DNA of 41,570 nucleotides, from positions 1 through 41,570 of IMG/VR virus record IMGVR_UViG_3300048919_000255; one strand, given 5' to 3'. Origin of the DNA: a virus. Of the stretch, positions 6,481 to 15,162 are shown piece by piece (position 1 is the stretch's first letter; the number at the start of each line of letters is the position of its first letter). The notes beneath the pieces are model-generated. The model saw only the letters and a list, made by a program, of their open reading frames with translations, made no database searches and was not told the DNA's origin. The translations under genes and the position numbers were made by a program.

Positions 6481-6834
6481 ATGACCACATATCACAACAT
6501 ATTCAGATGGCATATCAAAGGAGTAAGAATAACAGGAGACACCACAGCAGTTATTGATATCTACATACCAGGAGTGAATCAACAGGATAGGGTGGATATC
6601 CGTTTAAACCTGATTGATAGATTACGTGGTATTGATATCGAACAAAAGACACTACGAACATTGGATGAATGGGAACAGATCTGTCAGGAACAGAATGCAG
6701 AGCTGGATAGAGCAGAGGAAAGGAGCAGACGTTTACGTGAAGCAGGAGTATATGTCAGCATAGTTCCATATAGCAGGATTGTCACTAAGGGTACAGAGCA
6801 TGGACAGCACTCACCCTTCATACCAAGGCCTTAA
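6481..6834 (+). CDS. Hypothetical protein, 117 aa
   Basis: Start at ATG 6481, preceded by TTGGAGGAAGATC; an earlier ATG at 6439 has no ribosome site. N-terminal beta-rich half (RWHIKGVRITGDTTAVIDIY) followed by a charged helical segment (LDEWEQICQEQNAELDRAEE) and a Pro-rich end. No membrane segment. I do not recognise it. It stands between the repeat array and the packaging module. Confidence 0.65.
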   Translation: MTTYHNIFRWHIKGVRITGDTTAVIDIYIPGVNQQDRVDIRLNLIDRLRGIDIEQKTLRTLDEWEQICQEQNAELDRAEERSRRLREAGVYVSIVPYSRIVTKGTEHGQHSPFIPRP

Positions 6835-6865
6835 AGATTAAATAATAAAAGAAGGAGGCGCACGC

Positions 6866-6922
6866 GTGAAAGATTCTATGAAAAATAACCTTAAAAGCTT
6901 TCTTTTTCTCCAGAAAAAATAA
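6866..6922 (+). CDS. 18-codon leader-like ORF with strong ribosome site
   Basis: GTG 6866 has AAGGAGG at 7-base spacing. The peptide is VKDSMKNNLKSFLFLQKK. Its last codons form the 5' arm of an 8-bp perfect hairpin, CTCCAGAA (6908-6915) / TTCTGGAG (6933-6940). A translated short ORF running into a hairpin ahead of the terminase genes resembles a leader or attenuator, but it could also be the remnant of a longer gene. The rest of 6941-7170 holds only the terminator below and possibly the packaging start (cos) site. Confidence 0.35.
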   Translation: MKDSMKNNLKSFLFLQKK

Positions 6923-7015
6923 ATTTGGGTCCTTCTGGAGCTTAAAAATAGGTACGGGTGCGCATGAGCCCGAAAAACGTCCAGATTTTAATTTTGAAAA
7001 ACACTTTCCTTTTTT

Positions 7016-7055
7016 AGCCCCGCAGGCTTCGTGTAATCCCTGCTGAGGGCTTTTT
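7016..7055 (+). terminator. Terminator upstream of the packaging genes
   Basis: AGCCC and GCAGG pair with CCTGC and GGGCT in a two-part stem (7016-7026/7039-7051) followed by TTTTT. It would separate early or accessory transcription from the late operon, whose promoter must then lie in 7056-7150. Confidence 0.6.
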
Positions 7056-7170
7056 ATATTGCGCTTGTATAATTTATCCCTTCTATTAATGCGCCGCTAA
7101 AAAGGGGCTTAAAATGCGTCTGATAGCGTGCCGTGATTTTGATGAATAAATGGAAAGTAGGTGGTCAGAT

Positions 7171-7656
7171 ATGGGGAAAGGAGAGAACAGGCCGGAGGGC
7201 ATCGTCGGAACCAGTGAACTTGCAACAATTGTGGGCAAAACCAAGCAATGGATCGGGCAATTAACCCGAGATGGAGTGCTTACACAGGTAAGTCGGGGAA
7301 AATACGACCTTGCTGCTTCCGTTCAGGCATATATTCGGCATGTGACGGGGACATCTGAGGAAGGTAAGGTAAGTTTCGCAGAAGAAAAGGCGGCGCATGA
7401 GCAAATAAAAAAGGAAATGGCGATGCTGGACCTGCAAAAGATGCGAGGCAACCTGCATACGACGGGGGATGTGCTGGATGCCTGGGGGGAGCTGCTTGTT
7501 TCGTTCCGTGAACGGCTGCGCGGACTGCCGCCGAGGATTGCGAATGAACTAGCTTACATGACGGATGAAAAAGCGATCAGAATCTTGCTTGAGAATAGGA
7601 TTGATGAAGCTTTGACCGAGCTTGGTAAATACGATCCTTTGGCGGAGAAAGAATGA
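7171..7656 (+). CDS. Terminase small subunit (Nu1-like)
   Basis: 161 aa from ATG 7171, with TAGGTGG six bases upstream; the in-frame ATG at 7150 lies before that site. An N-terminal winged-helix-type HTH (TSELATIVGKTKQWIGQLTR) is followed by a long charged helix (FAEEKAAHEQIKKEMAMLDL) and a C-terminal tail. This is the layout of lambda Nu1-type small terminases that bind the cos region. The stop overlaps the terminase large start by four bases (ATGA). Confidence 0.8.
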   Translation: MGKGENRPEGIVGTSELATIVGKTKQWIGQLTRDGVLTQVSRGKYDLAASVQAYIRHVTGTSEEGKVSFAEEKAAHEQIKKEMAMLDLQKMRGNLHTTGDVLDAWGELLVSFRERLRGLPPRIANELAYMTDEKAIRILLENRIDEALTELGKYDPLAEKE

Positions 7657-9515
7657 ACGCGCAGCGCAGGCAGACATTCAAGGTCCTGCAACAAGCCGTA
7701 CGCCTGGTTACCCCTCCCGAACCTATCAGTATCGCAGATTGGGCAGACGAACACCGGATTCTGTCCCCCGAGGATTCGGCAGAGAAAGGACCTTGGAAAA
7801 CAAGCCGTTCTCCGTTCCAGAAAGTGCCGATGGAAGCCATTTCAGACAAGAATGTGGAGTCGGTCGTTATGATGTGGGGGGCTCAACTCGGAAAAACGGC
7901 TGTCCAACTCAATACAATTGGTTATTTTACGGGCCATGATCCGGCTCCAATTATGGTGGTGCAGCCTGATTTAACCGTTGCGAAGGACTTTTCCAACGAC
8001 CGCTTGACCCCGATGTATCGGGATTCGCCGCAATTATCCAAGCTAATTACAAAAGATAAAAGCCGAGATAGCCGGAACACAATCCTATACAAGTCCTATC
8101 CTGGCGGCAGGATCAACATCGCAGGGGCGAATTCACCCGCTTCCCTGGCTTCCAAGCCGATCCGAGTGGTCATCGCGGATGAAATCGACCGTTTCCCGGT
8201 GTCGGCAGGTAAGGAGGGGGACCCGGTTTCCCTAGTGACTGCCCGTACTGAGACGTTCTACAACAAAAAGCTTGTGTTTGTATCTACCCCGACCATCAAG
8301 GGCGCGTCACGGATCGAAACACTTTACAACGATAGCACTATGGAAGAATGGTGTGTGCCTTGCCCCTCATGCGAAGCTTACCAGCCGTTCAAATGGCAAC
8401 AGATCAAGTTCAAGTATGACGAGGAAACGTCAAGCTGCACGTCTGTACATCACGTATGCAAAGAATGCGGCGCGATGCATGAGGAACATGAGTGGAAACG
8501 GGACTATGCGAACCGTGGCAAGTGGGTTGCTCGCAAACAACACCCAACCACGCGCGGATTCCATTTGAACAGCTTGGCGGGAACGATCAACATTACCTGG
8601 AAGAAGATCGTTAACGACTTCAAAAAGGCTCATCGTGGTGGTCCGCAGCTCCTTAAAACTTTTTTCAACACGAAGATGGCTGAGACATGGGAGGAAGAAG
8701 GAGAAAAAGTCGAACATGAATTGCTCCTGAATCGCCGTGAAATGTACATGCATCGGGTTCCAGAGGGCGTGAAATTCCTCACTGCGGCGGTGGATACCCA
8801 GGATAATCGGTTCGAAATTGACGTCATTGGCTGGGGAAAAGACTATTCTAGCTGGAGAATACAGTATCACCGGGTATATGGTGACCTGAAATTGCAGGAT
8901 GTTTGGGACGATCTGGACGAATTTCTGTCCCGGACATGGCAGGACGCAGTGGGCAGGAAGTTTCGCATACGTCGAACATTGATGGACTCAGGCGGACACT
9001 TCACTCGCGAGGTTTACAAGTGGTGCAAACCTCGTGCGTCACGCGGAATATATGCAATTAAAGGTGAGGACAGCGGTGACGGTACACACACACCTCTTTT
9101 AAATGGCACCACAGACAACAACGTCCATCGTGCTACGGTTATTCGGCTTGGGGTAGCCGAAGGTAAGGCTAAGGTATTTTCGTCGCTTACAATCGAACCT
9201 GGAAAGCCTGGGTCATGTCGGTTTCCACTTCCGAATCCAGATAACCCGGACCCGTTCGTATATGACGAAGAATATTTCAAACAGTTGACGGCAGAGCAAT
9301 TGGTCACCCGCTACAAAAACGGGATTCCTTATACCGTTTGGGTTCAGACCAGGGCGCGGAATGAAGCCCTTGACCTTGCTGTTTATAACCGTGCAGCAAT
9401 TGAAATGATGAATCCGAACTTTGACCTGCCGTTACCTGAGCCGGGAAGCGTGGTTACTGGTCCGGTAAGGCCACAACAGCGGAAGAAGAAAAGGAATGTT
9501 TCTAGCAGCTTGTAA
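7653..9515 (+). CDS. Terminase large subunit, GpA family
   Basis: 620 aa. Walker A-like GAQLGKT (76-82) and Walker B VVIADE (172-177) mark the packaging ATPase. A zinc-binding pair CPSC (237-240) / CKEC (269-272) follows, as seen in lambda gpA relatives. The endonuclease half begins at AAVDTQDNRFE (D381). It cuts concatemers and pumps DNA into proheads together with the small subunit. Family members pair with lambda-type portals, as here. Full length. Confidence 0.93.
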   Translation: MNAQRRQTFKVLQQAVRLVTPPEPISIADWADEHRILSPEDSAEKGPWKTSRSPFQKVPMEAISDKNVESVVMMWGAQLGKTAVQLNTIGYFTGHDPAPIMVVQPDLTVAKDFSNDRLTPMYRDSPQLSKLITKDKSRDSRNTILYKSYPGGRINIAGANSPASLASKPIRVVIADEIDRFPVSAGKEGDPVSLVTARTETFYNKKLVFVSTPTIKGASRIETLYNDSTMEEWCVPCPSCEAYQPFKWQQIKFKYDEETSSCTSVHHVCKECGAMHEEHEWKRDYANRGKWVARKQHPTTRGFHLNSLAGTINITWKKIVNDFKKAHRGGPQLLKTFFNTKMAETWEEEGEKVEHELLLNRREMYMHRVPEGVKFLTAAVDTQDNRFEIDVIGWGKDYSSWRIQYHRVYGDLKLQDVWDDLDEFLSRTWQDAVGRKFRIRRTLMDSGGHFTREVYKWCKPRASRGIYAIKGEDSGDGTHTPLLNGTTDNNVHRATVIRLGVAEGKAKVFSSLTIEPGKPGSCRFPLPNPDNPDPFVYDEEYFKQLTAEQLVTRYKNGIPYTVWVQTRARNEALDLAVYNRAAIEMMNPNFDLPLPEPGSVVTGPVRPQQRKKKRNVSSSL

Positions 9516-9542
9516 ATTATGTGAAGGAGGTGAACAGGGGAT

Positions 9543-9776
9543 ATGCCAAAAATGACTTTAGCCGAGGCTCAAATGATGTACAAGCTTTGGTGTGACGCTG
9601 AGGCGGCACTCGCTACAGGAAAATCATACACCATCGCTGGTCGGTCTATGACACGGACAGACATGAACGTGGTATTGGAACGCAAGAGATATTATGGTCG
9701 CATCGTTGACGATTTGGAGAATCCGGGAGTGAAGCGGAGAAGTAAAGTGAGAGGAATCACCCCGTTTGACCGATGA
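9543..9776 (+). CDS. gpW-like/DUF6148 head-joining protein
   Basis: 77 aa, ATG with GAAGGAGGTG upstream. MTLAEAQMMYKLWCDAEAAL, then a GKSYTIAGRSMTRTDM hairpin and a second helix VVLERKRYYGRIVDDLE. This helix-hairpin-helix with a SYTIxGRSMTR turn is characteristic of gpW-like/DUF6148 proteins placed between terminase and portal, where lambda gpW closes the portal after DNA packaging. Its stop overlaps the portal ATG. Confidence 0.65.
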   Translation: MPKMTLAEAQMMYKLWCDAEAALATGKSYTIAGRSMTRTDMNVVLERKRYYGRIVDDLENPGVKRRSKVRGITPFDR

Positions 9777-11455
9777 ACTGGCTGGACAAGACTCTAAACT
9801 TTGTGGCTCCGGGAATTGCGGCTAAAAGAGAGGCGTCCCGCCTGGATGTTGCAAGGCACGAAGCAGCTCAGGCAGTTATTAATAGCTACAAAGAGTCATT
9901 TGGCGGTAAAGGATATGGCAGGCATGGAGCCAGCCGTACAAAATCGTCTATGGTCATGTGGCAAACGCCAGTTGGTGACGCTGATGCAGATATTCATGAG
10001 AATATTAACGAGCTTAGGGCACGGGCAAGAGACTTGCACATGGGATCTGACGTTGTTGCAGCAGCTCACAAGGGTTTGCGAACGAACATCGTGGGTACTG
10101 GCTTACGCCTCAACCCAGCCTTTGATTCCAAATTCCTAAACCTTAGCGATCAGGAAAGTGAAGACTTGAGGGCGAGTATACACAGGGAATGGGCATTGTG
10201 GGCTGAAACAAGTAAATGCGATGCGGCAGGGCTCAATGATTTTTATGAATTGCAGGCCCTGGCTTTCTTATCAACCCTTATGAGCGGGGACGTATTCGCT
10301 TTGTTGCCAATGCTGCCAAGAGATCATGCGGTTTATGACCTCAGAATCAACCTAGTTGAAGCTGACCGTTGTGATACTCCTTTTAATGTGCAGTTGGACA
10401 ACGTGGATCGAGTCCAATCTGGCGTTGAAGTTGATGCAGACGGTATGGTGGTTGCCTACTATTTCAGCAACCGTCATCCGGGCAGTAGTAGATTTGACTT
10501 GACCGGGGAAAGGGAGTGGGTCCGGGTCGAGAAGTACGGCAAGCAGACGGGGCGATTGAACGTTATCCATCTTTTTGAAGCGGAGCGACCAGGACAACGC
10601 CGGGGCATCCCGATTATTGCGCCTATTATCGAATCTTTAAAACTCCTCAATCAGTATACAGAGGCAGAGTTGATGGCTGCAGTCATTACTTCAATGTACA
10701 CCGTGTTTGTAAAGACACCAGGAGATGACGGGCAAGATCCGTATGGTATGAATGAACCGGAAACCGATAACCAGTTCCAGGAACCCATACCCGGGACTGG
10801 TGGCGACAACATAAAGATGGGTCGGGGTGCTATCGTTTATCTGGACCCTGGAGAGGATGTTCAATTTGCTAACCCATCAAGACCAAATCCGAACTATGAG
10901 GCTTTCGTTCGGGCACTGCTGAAACAGATTGCAGCAGCTCTTGAACTGCCATATGAAATACTGACCAAGCAATTCACATCTTCATACTCAGCGAGCCGTG
11001 GAGCACTGTTGGAAGCTTGGAAAATGTATCGCATGCGCCGATCTTGGTTGGCTAAAACGTTTTGCCAGCCTATTTATGAAGAATGGTTTGTTGAGGCTGT
11101 AACCAAAGGTAGGATACACGCGCCTGGCATCTTTGATGACCCGGCTATTTTTGCTGCCTACACACGGGCTGAATGGCATGGTCCAAGTCAAGGTTTACTT
11201 GATCCAACCAAGGAAGTGGGCGCGGCTGTTACCCGGATTGAGAACAATTTAAGTACAGCCACAAAGGAAACGGTCGAGCTAAACGGCGGATCATGGGAAC
11301 AAAACATTCAACAGCGTGCGTATGAGAAAGCACGACTCAAGGAACTGGGACTGACCGAAGGAGCTGCACCAGTTCCGGTTACGCCGCCAGAGCCGTCTGG
11401 TGAGGGTGACGAAGACAACGACGATGAGGAAGGGGGTGAAGAAGAAAATGCCTAA
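9773..11455 (+). CDS. Portal protein, lambda (gpB) family
   Basis: 560 aa. Typical features include ARDLHMGSDVVAAAHKGLRT near residue 90 (entry to the portal core), a long central clip/stem region with QYTEAELMAAVITSMYTVFV, and SSYSASRGALLEAWKMYRMR, a signature of lambda-type portals. The tail is acidic (GDEDNDDEEGGEEE). It forms the dodecameric DNA channel at the head vertex. It overlaps the protease ATG by eight bases. Confidence 0.93.
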   Translation: MNWLDKTLNFVAPGIAAKREASRLDVARHEAAQAVINSYKESFGGKGYGRHGASRTKSSMVMWQTPVGDADADIHENINELRARARDLHMGSDVVAAAHKGLRTNIVGTGLRLNPAFDSKFLNLSDQESEDLRASIHREWALWAETSKCDAAGLNDFYELQALAFLSTLMSGDVFALLPMLPRDHAVYDLRINLVEADRCDTPFNVQLDNVDRVQSGVEVDADGMVVAYYFSNRHPGSSRFDLTGEREWVRVEKYGKQTGRLNVIHLFEAERPGQRRGIPIIAPIIESLKLLNQYTEAELMAAVITSMYTVFVKTPGDDGQDPYGMNEPETDNQFQEPIPGTGGDNIKMGRGAIVYLDPGEDVQFANPSRPNPNYEAFVRALLKQIAAALELPYEILTKQFTSSYSASRGALLEAWKMYRMRRSWLAKTFCQPIYEEWFVEAVTKGRIHAPGIFDDPAIFAAYTRAEWHGPSQGLLDPTKEVGAAVTRIENNLSTATKETVELNGGSWEQNIQQRAYEKARLKELGLTEGAAPVPVTPPEPSGEGDEDNDDEEGGEEENA

Positions 11456-12566
11456 GAAACTCAAGCTTAACGGAACAGTCGTAAGTGACGGCGTTGCTTG
11501 GATTTACGATTATTTCGGGATTTCAAATATTAGTCCGGGTAAGGTTTCCGGCTTCCTGGACGAAGCGAACGGGGATGACGTAGAAATTACGATCAACTCC
11601 GGGGGTGGTGATGTTTATTCTGGTGCAGATATTTATACAACCCTCAAGGGATACCCTGGAAACTCCACTGTAAATATCATTTTTGCCGCTTCTGCTGCAT
11701 CCGCGTTCGCCATGGGAGGCAAGAAGGTCCTTATGTCTCCAGCCGGACAGATGATGATTCACAATTCATCCACCGCAGCGTGGGGCGACCGTAACGAAAT
11801 GAGCGGGACAGCAAACATGCTTAAATCGGTGGATGAATCCATTGCCAATGCTTATGTCAACAAAACAGGTATGAGCCGGGAAGAATTGCTCAGCCTGATG
11901 GACAAAGAAACCTGGATGGACGCAGTTAAGGCGAAGGAACTGGGTTTCGTTGATGAAATCATGTTTGCCGAGGAAGTTCCACAAATGTCCAACAGTGCCG
12001 CAGGCGGTCATTTGCTGCCGCAAGAAGTTATTGACAAGATGCGTAATGAAATTGAAGCGGGGTTCAAAAAAGGAAACGAGAACAAACAGCCCATTCCGCC
12101 GTCAAACAGCACGCTTCCGCCAGTGACAGAACTCTCAGCACCACAAACGATTGTAAATAAGGAGGAAACGAAAACCATGGATATGAAGGAATTGAAAGAG
12201 AAGCACCCTGCTCTGTTCGCTGAGATCACCAACACAGCGCAGACAGCAGAGCGTAGCCGCATTGCATCGCTCCAAGATTTGGCTACAGCGCCTGGCGCTG
12301 CTCCATTTATCGCAGACGCAATTGCCAACGGTGACACCGCTGGTGATGTGGCTATGAAAATCGTTCAAGCGTCTATCAGTCGTGTAAACCAAGAAGGGAC
12401 CCAACGTCAGAAAGATTCGGACGACAGCGGTGTGAAAAATGTATCCCCAGAAGCGCCTGTAATCACTGTCAGTGCATCAAATGATGACGCTGAAAACGAA
12501 CAAGCCGTAAACAACATGATTGAGTATGCAAAGCAGCTCCAAAACAAAAAGGGAGGTCGTAAATAA
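11448..12566 (+). CDS. Head maturation protease (ClpP/S49-like) fused to scaffold domain
   Basis: 372 aa from ATG 11448, preceded by GGAAGGGGGTGAAG. The N-terminal ~210 residues are ClpP-like: VEITINSGGGDVYSGADIY, catalytic Ser near 85 (AASAASAFAMGG) and His105 (QMMIHNSS). A Pro/Ser linker then leads to a helical C-terminal scaffold-like domain (from about 244). This matches lambda gpC, where the scaffold Nu3 is also made separately from an internal start. The same internal start is visible here (see 12177). Confidence 0.88.
   Translation: MPKKLKLNGTVVSDGVAWIYDYFGISNISPGKVSGFLDEANGDDVEITINSGGGDVYSGADIYTTLKGYPGNSTVNIIFAASAASAFAMGGKKVLMSPAGQMMIHNSSTAAWGDRNEMSGTANMLKSVDESIANAYVNKTGMSREELLSLMDKETWMDAVKAKELGFVDEIMFAEEVPQMSNSAAGGHLLPQEVIDKMRNEIEAGFKKGNENKQPIPPSNSTLPPVTELSAPQTIVNKEETKTMDMKELKEKHPALFAEITNTAQTAERSRIASLQDLATAPGAAPFIADAIANGDTAGDVAMKIVQASISRVNQEGTQRQKDSDDSGVKNVSPEAPVITVSASNDDAENEQAVNNMIEYAKQLQNKKGGRK
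12177..12566 (+). CDS. Nested in-frame scaffold protein (Nu3-like)
   Basis: Inside the protease gene an in-frame ATG at 12177 follows AAGGAGGAAACGAAAACC, a strong ribosome site at usable spacing. It would yield 129 aa: a helical, charged protein beginning MDMKELKEKHPALFAEI and ending in a Lys-rich tail. Independent production of the C-terminal scaffold from within the protease gene is established for lambda C/Nu3. Here it is inferred from the internal ribosome site. Confidence 0.7.
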   Translation: MDMKELKEKHPALFAEITNTAQTAERSRIASLQDLATAPGAAPFIADAIANGDTAGDVAMKIVQASISRVNQEGTQRQKDSDDSGVKNVSPEAPVITVSASNDDAENEQAVNNMIEYAKQLQNKKGGRK

Positions 12567-12958
12567 TGCCAGCTTATGAAAGCCAGCCGTATGACAATCT
12601 GTACGCAGGTGGAGTCGAACCGAAAACGGTCATTGCAATTATCGTCAAAGCGGGGTCTGGAGTGGTTAAACGTGGTACTGTCTTGGGCAGAGAAAGCCAA
12701 CTCGCTGAAACAGATCCGTACGCAGGAACACCCATCACTGTGCCAGTAGATTCGAGTAAGACGGGCGGTATTGAGAATCCATACTGCATCTTGGCAGACG
12801 AAGAGGTCGACGCTACAACCAAGGATGCTCGGGCCGTGGCTTACACATCTGGTGAGTTTAATCGTGATGCCCTCAAGTTCGGCGGCACTGATACAGTTGC
12901 AAAACACGAAGTCGCCATGCGCAACATCGGTCTTATCACAAAACGAGTAGTTAAATAG
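12566..12958 (+). CDS. Head decoration protein (lambda gpD family)
   Basis: 130 aa, ATG right after GGGAGGTCG. Contains the VIKAGSG-type sequence IIVKAGSGVVKRGTVLGR and ADEEVDATTKDARAVAYTSG then FNRDAL, as in lambda head decoration proteins, which trimerise on the expanded capsid. Position between scaffold and major capsid is the lambda order. Confidence 0.85.
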   Translation: MPAYESQPYDNLYAGGVEPKTVIAIIVKAGSGVVKRGTVLGRESQLAETDPYAGTPITVPVDSSKTGGIENPYCILADEEVDATTKDARAVAYTSGEFNRDALKFGGTDTVAKHEVAMRNIGLITKRVVK

Positions 12959-12974
12959 GGAGGATTAATACATT

Positions 12975-14009
12975 ATGGCAAAAGATATTTACGCATTTCC
13001 GCAGTTATTCCGTGTAGTCGAATCATTTCCACAGGATTCTTATTACCTACTGGACACATATGCATCCGAAGGGGAAACGTTCGACTCCGATGAAATTGAA
13101 ATCCAGACTAAAAAAGGTCACCGTCCGCTGGCTCCTTATGTCAATGAATTGATGCCAGGTAAGGTTGTACTGCGCACTGGATTTACAGCCAAACAGTACA
13201 AGCCTGCGCTAGTTAAACCTATGCGTGTCATCACTCGGAACGATCTTAAAGTAAGACGTGCTGGAGAGACTTTGTATAACCCGGATTCTCCGGATGTTCG
13301 GGCGCAGAAACTCCTGATCGAAGACACGGCTGAATTGTTAAGCACAATCGACCGCCGAAAGATTCAACAGTTGTCCGAAACCATGTTTACGGGCAAGACA
13401 ACGCAAATCGGTGAAGGTGTGAATCAGGAATTGGATTGGGATTTTACCAACAAGGAAGTTCTTTCAGGAAAAGACTTCTCGGACCCAACTTTTGATGTTG
13501 TTGCTTATCTCACAGAGAAGAAAATGAAGGTCATGCGAAAAAGTGGCTTGACCATGCGTAGGGTGTTGACCACTTTTGAAGTTGGATCTGCAATTACTAG
13601 TCATCCTACTTTGCTTGCAATGATCAAAGCAGAAAAAGAAACCCTTGATGTCGGTAATTTGAACCAAGACATTCTGCCAGAGGGCGTTGTATATCATGGT
13701 TATTTGCGTCAGGCTGCTATTCATATCTGGTCCTACACCAATTCATACACCGACGAAGAAGGTAAAGAGCAGGATTACATTCCTGCTGGAACACTTGCGT
13801 TACTGCCAGACGGAAAACCGTTTGAGTTTAACTATGGAGCTAACTTGATCATGGGGGATGACGGTCAGTTCCAGTATGTCAAGGCAAAGGTAACGCCGCA
13901 ATCATGGACTACTAAAGAACCTGCAGCTCGTTACTTGCAAATGTTGGCCCGTCCTATCGTCGTTCCGCAAAATGTGGACGGATGGTATGTAGCTAAGGTT
14001 CTTAACTAA
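12975..14009 (+). CDS. Major capsid protein (lambda gpE family)
   Basis: 344 aa with AGGGAGGAT upstream. The E-family layout is clear: FPQDSYYLLDTYASEGETFD, then APYVNELMPGKVVLRTG, QYKPALVKPMRVITRNDLK, and a C-terminal ending TPQSWTTKEPAARYLQMLAR then PIVVPQNVDGWYVAKVLN. It forms the icosahedral shell. Confidence 0.92.
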   Translation: MAKDIYAFPQLFRVVESFPQDSYYLLDTYASEGETFDSDEIEIQTKKGHRPLAPYVNELMPGKVVLRTGFTAKQYKPALVKPMRVITRNDLKVRRAGETLYNPDSPDVRAQKLLIEDTAELLSTIDRRKIQQLSETMFTGKTTQIGEGVNQELDWDFTNKEVLSGKDFSDPTFDVVAYLTEKKMKVMRKSGLTMRRVLTTFEVGSAITSHPTLLAMIKAEKETLDVGNLNQDILPEGVVYHGYLRQAAIHIWSYTNSYTDEEGKEQDYIPAGTLALLPDGKPFEFNYGANLIMGDDGQFQYVKAKVTPQSWTTKEPAARYLQMLARPIVVPQNVDGWYVAKVLN

Positions 14010-14026
14010 AAAGGAGGAAAACAGAG

Positions 14027-14185
14027 ATGGCACATATAGCAACGTGGAATATCCGTCACAACGATAAGAATTACAAAATTGGTGAAGAGGTCCCTGTTAG
14101 TATTGGCAAAGAGGCGATTCAACGACTGATTGATCTTGGAATGGTAGAGGATGACGAGAAGAATACCGCCAAGCCTGCGGAATAA
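14027..14185 (+). CDS. Small head protein, 52 aa
   Basis: ATG with AAAGGAGGAAAAC upstream. The core HNDKNYKIGEEVPVSIGKEA then IQRLIDLGMVE matches a small fold seen in many phage head modules, in which a basic 'Y-x-G' strand pair is followed by a helix ending in 'LGxV'. It lies between major capsid and head-tail joining genes. Exact role unknown. Confidence 0.7.
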   Translation: MAHIATWNIRHNDKNYKIGEEVPVSIGKEAIQRLIDLGMVEDDEKNTAKPAE

Positions 14186-14203
14186 GGGGTTAGGAGGCGC
14201 GTC

Positions 14204-14617
14204 ATGAGCGATATTCAAACTGAATTGATAAAACCGTTCAGTTTTAAGGATCAGATCGAGCGGGATGTGAAGTCCGTTTTCTTGAATGAACGTGAGTTTG
14301 CCGACTGGCATGAAATCGCCTTTATGAGTCCGCCGAAAAACGGACTGCCTGCCACACCTGAACCGCCTGTCAAAATGTTGGTTATTGTTGATGATGATGA
14401 ACTGAGAGATCGGAAAAGTAGCGCCTCGAATCCAACAGATGGCGTTTACGATGCCGATCTTTTGTTTTATGCCCAGCGTGCCGACTTCCTGCTGAACTTT
14501 GGCAGGTTACCTGTGCTGCAGAGCAAAATCAGATTCGACGAACGTACCTATACGGTCACAGATATCCAAGATGATGAAAATATGGTTACTATCACGTTGG
14601 GGCGTAAAGGCTCATGA
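14204..14617 (+). CDS. Head-tail joining protein (lambda FII-like)
   Basis: 137 aa, start with TTAGGAGGCG upstream. DVKSVFLNEREFADWHEI at residues 22-39, KMLVIVDDDELRDRKS, and GRLPVLQSKIRFDERTYTV then TDIQDDENMVTITLGR follow the FII family plan (vFlN-EFa, then 'vvD', then 'y-V-di-de-g---i-L'). It should connect the head completion surface to the tail. Confidence 0.75.
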   Translation: MSDIQTELIKPFSFKDQIERDVKSVFLNEREFADWHEIAFMSPPKNGLPATPEPPVKMLVIVDDDELRDRKSSASNPTDGVYDADLLFYAQRADFLLNFGRLPVLQSKIRFDERTYTVTDIQDDENMVTITLGRKGS

Positions 14618-15162
14618 TTCGCGTCGATGTCAAAGAGCTTGCGGTGATGAAGAAGCGCTACGAGAAGGTCAAGGCTCAAGCTAAAGCGGCTGTGTCCCGA
14701 GCGATGAACCGTGTTGCATCTAATGCACGAACCAATGTAAAAAAAGAAATCGCAAAGGAATATGTGATCAAATCAGGCGATGTAAACAAAACATTGTCAA
14801 CCACAAAGGCCAGCGCTTCATCTACTTCAAGCGTGGTGCGTTCGACCAGCCGGGGAACTGGACTGGATAAATATAAGTTCAATCCGAAACGAGCAACGGG
14901 AAAGCGGCCTAAAGTTTTGAAGGCGGCTGTTAAAAAAGGGGGAGCGGTAAAGGGGATCAAGGGCGCGTTTGTGGCAGACAAAAACGGAGTAAAGATTTTC
15001 GCCCGTGAAGGAAAAAAGAGGTTGCCTATTCGCCGCCTGTATGGTCCTCCAGCTCCAGAAATGTTCAATCAGCAAAAGGTGCGTACTCCTGTTGAGCAGA
15101 AAGCCCGAGAAACATTTGAAGAACGTATTATGCACGAACTGGATAGGGAGTTGAAACCATGA
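14614..15162 (+). CDS. Minor tail protein Z-like (GpZ family)
   Basis: 182 aa, overlapping the previous gene by ATGA. Strongly basic; RAMNRVASNARTNVKKEIAK followed by YVIKSGDVNKTL is the GpZ signature ('A--RA-N-v----R-----i---y-i---v---l'), and an RLYGPPAPEMF segment is present near the C-terminus. GpZ acts at the tail completion/head junction. Confidence 0.8.
   Translation: MIRVDVKELAVMKKRYEKVKAQAKAAVSRAMNRVASNARTNVKKEIAKEYVIKSGDVNKTLSTTKASASSTSSVVRSTSRGTGLDKYKFNPKRATGKRPKVLKAAVKKGGAVKGIKGAFVADKNGVKIFAREGKKRLPIRRLYGPPAPEMFNQQKVRTPVEQKARETFEERIMHELDRELKP

Noticed and set aside
6951-6975. cos site in the GC-rich segment ACGGGTGCGCATGAGCCCG
   Set aside because: Position before terminase fits, but the dyad covers only four outer base pairs and there is no second copy or end to compare with. 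Not called.
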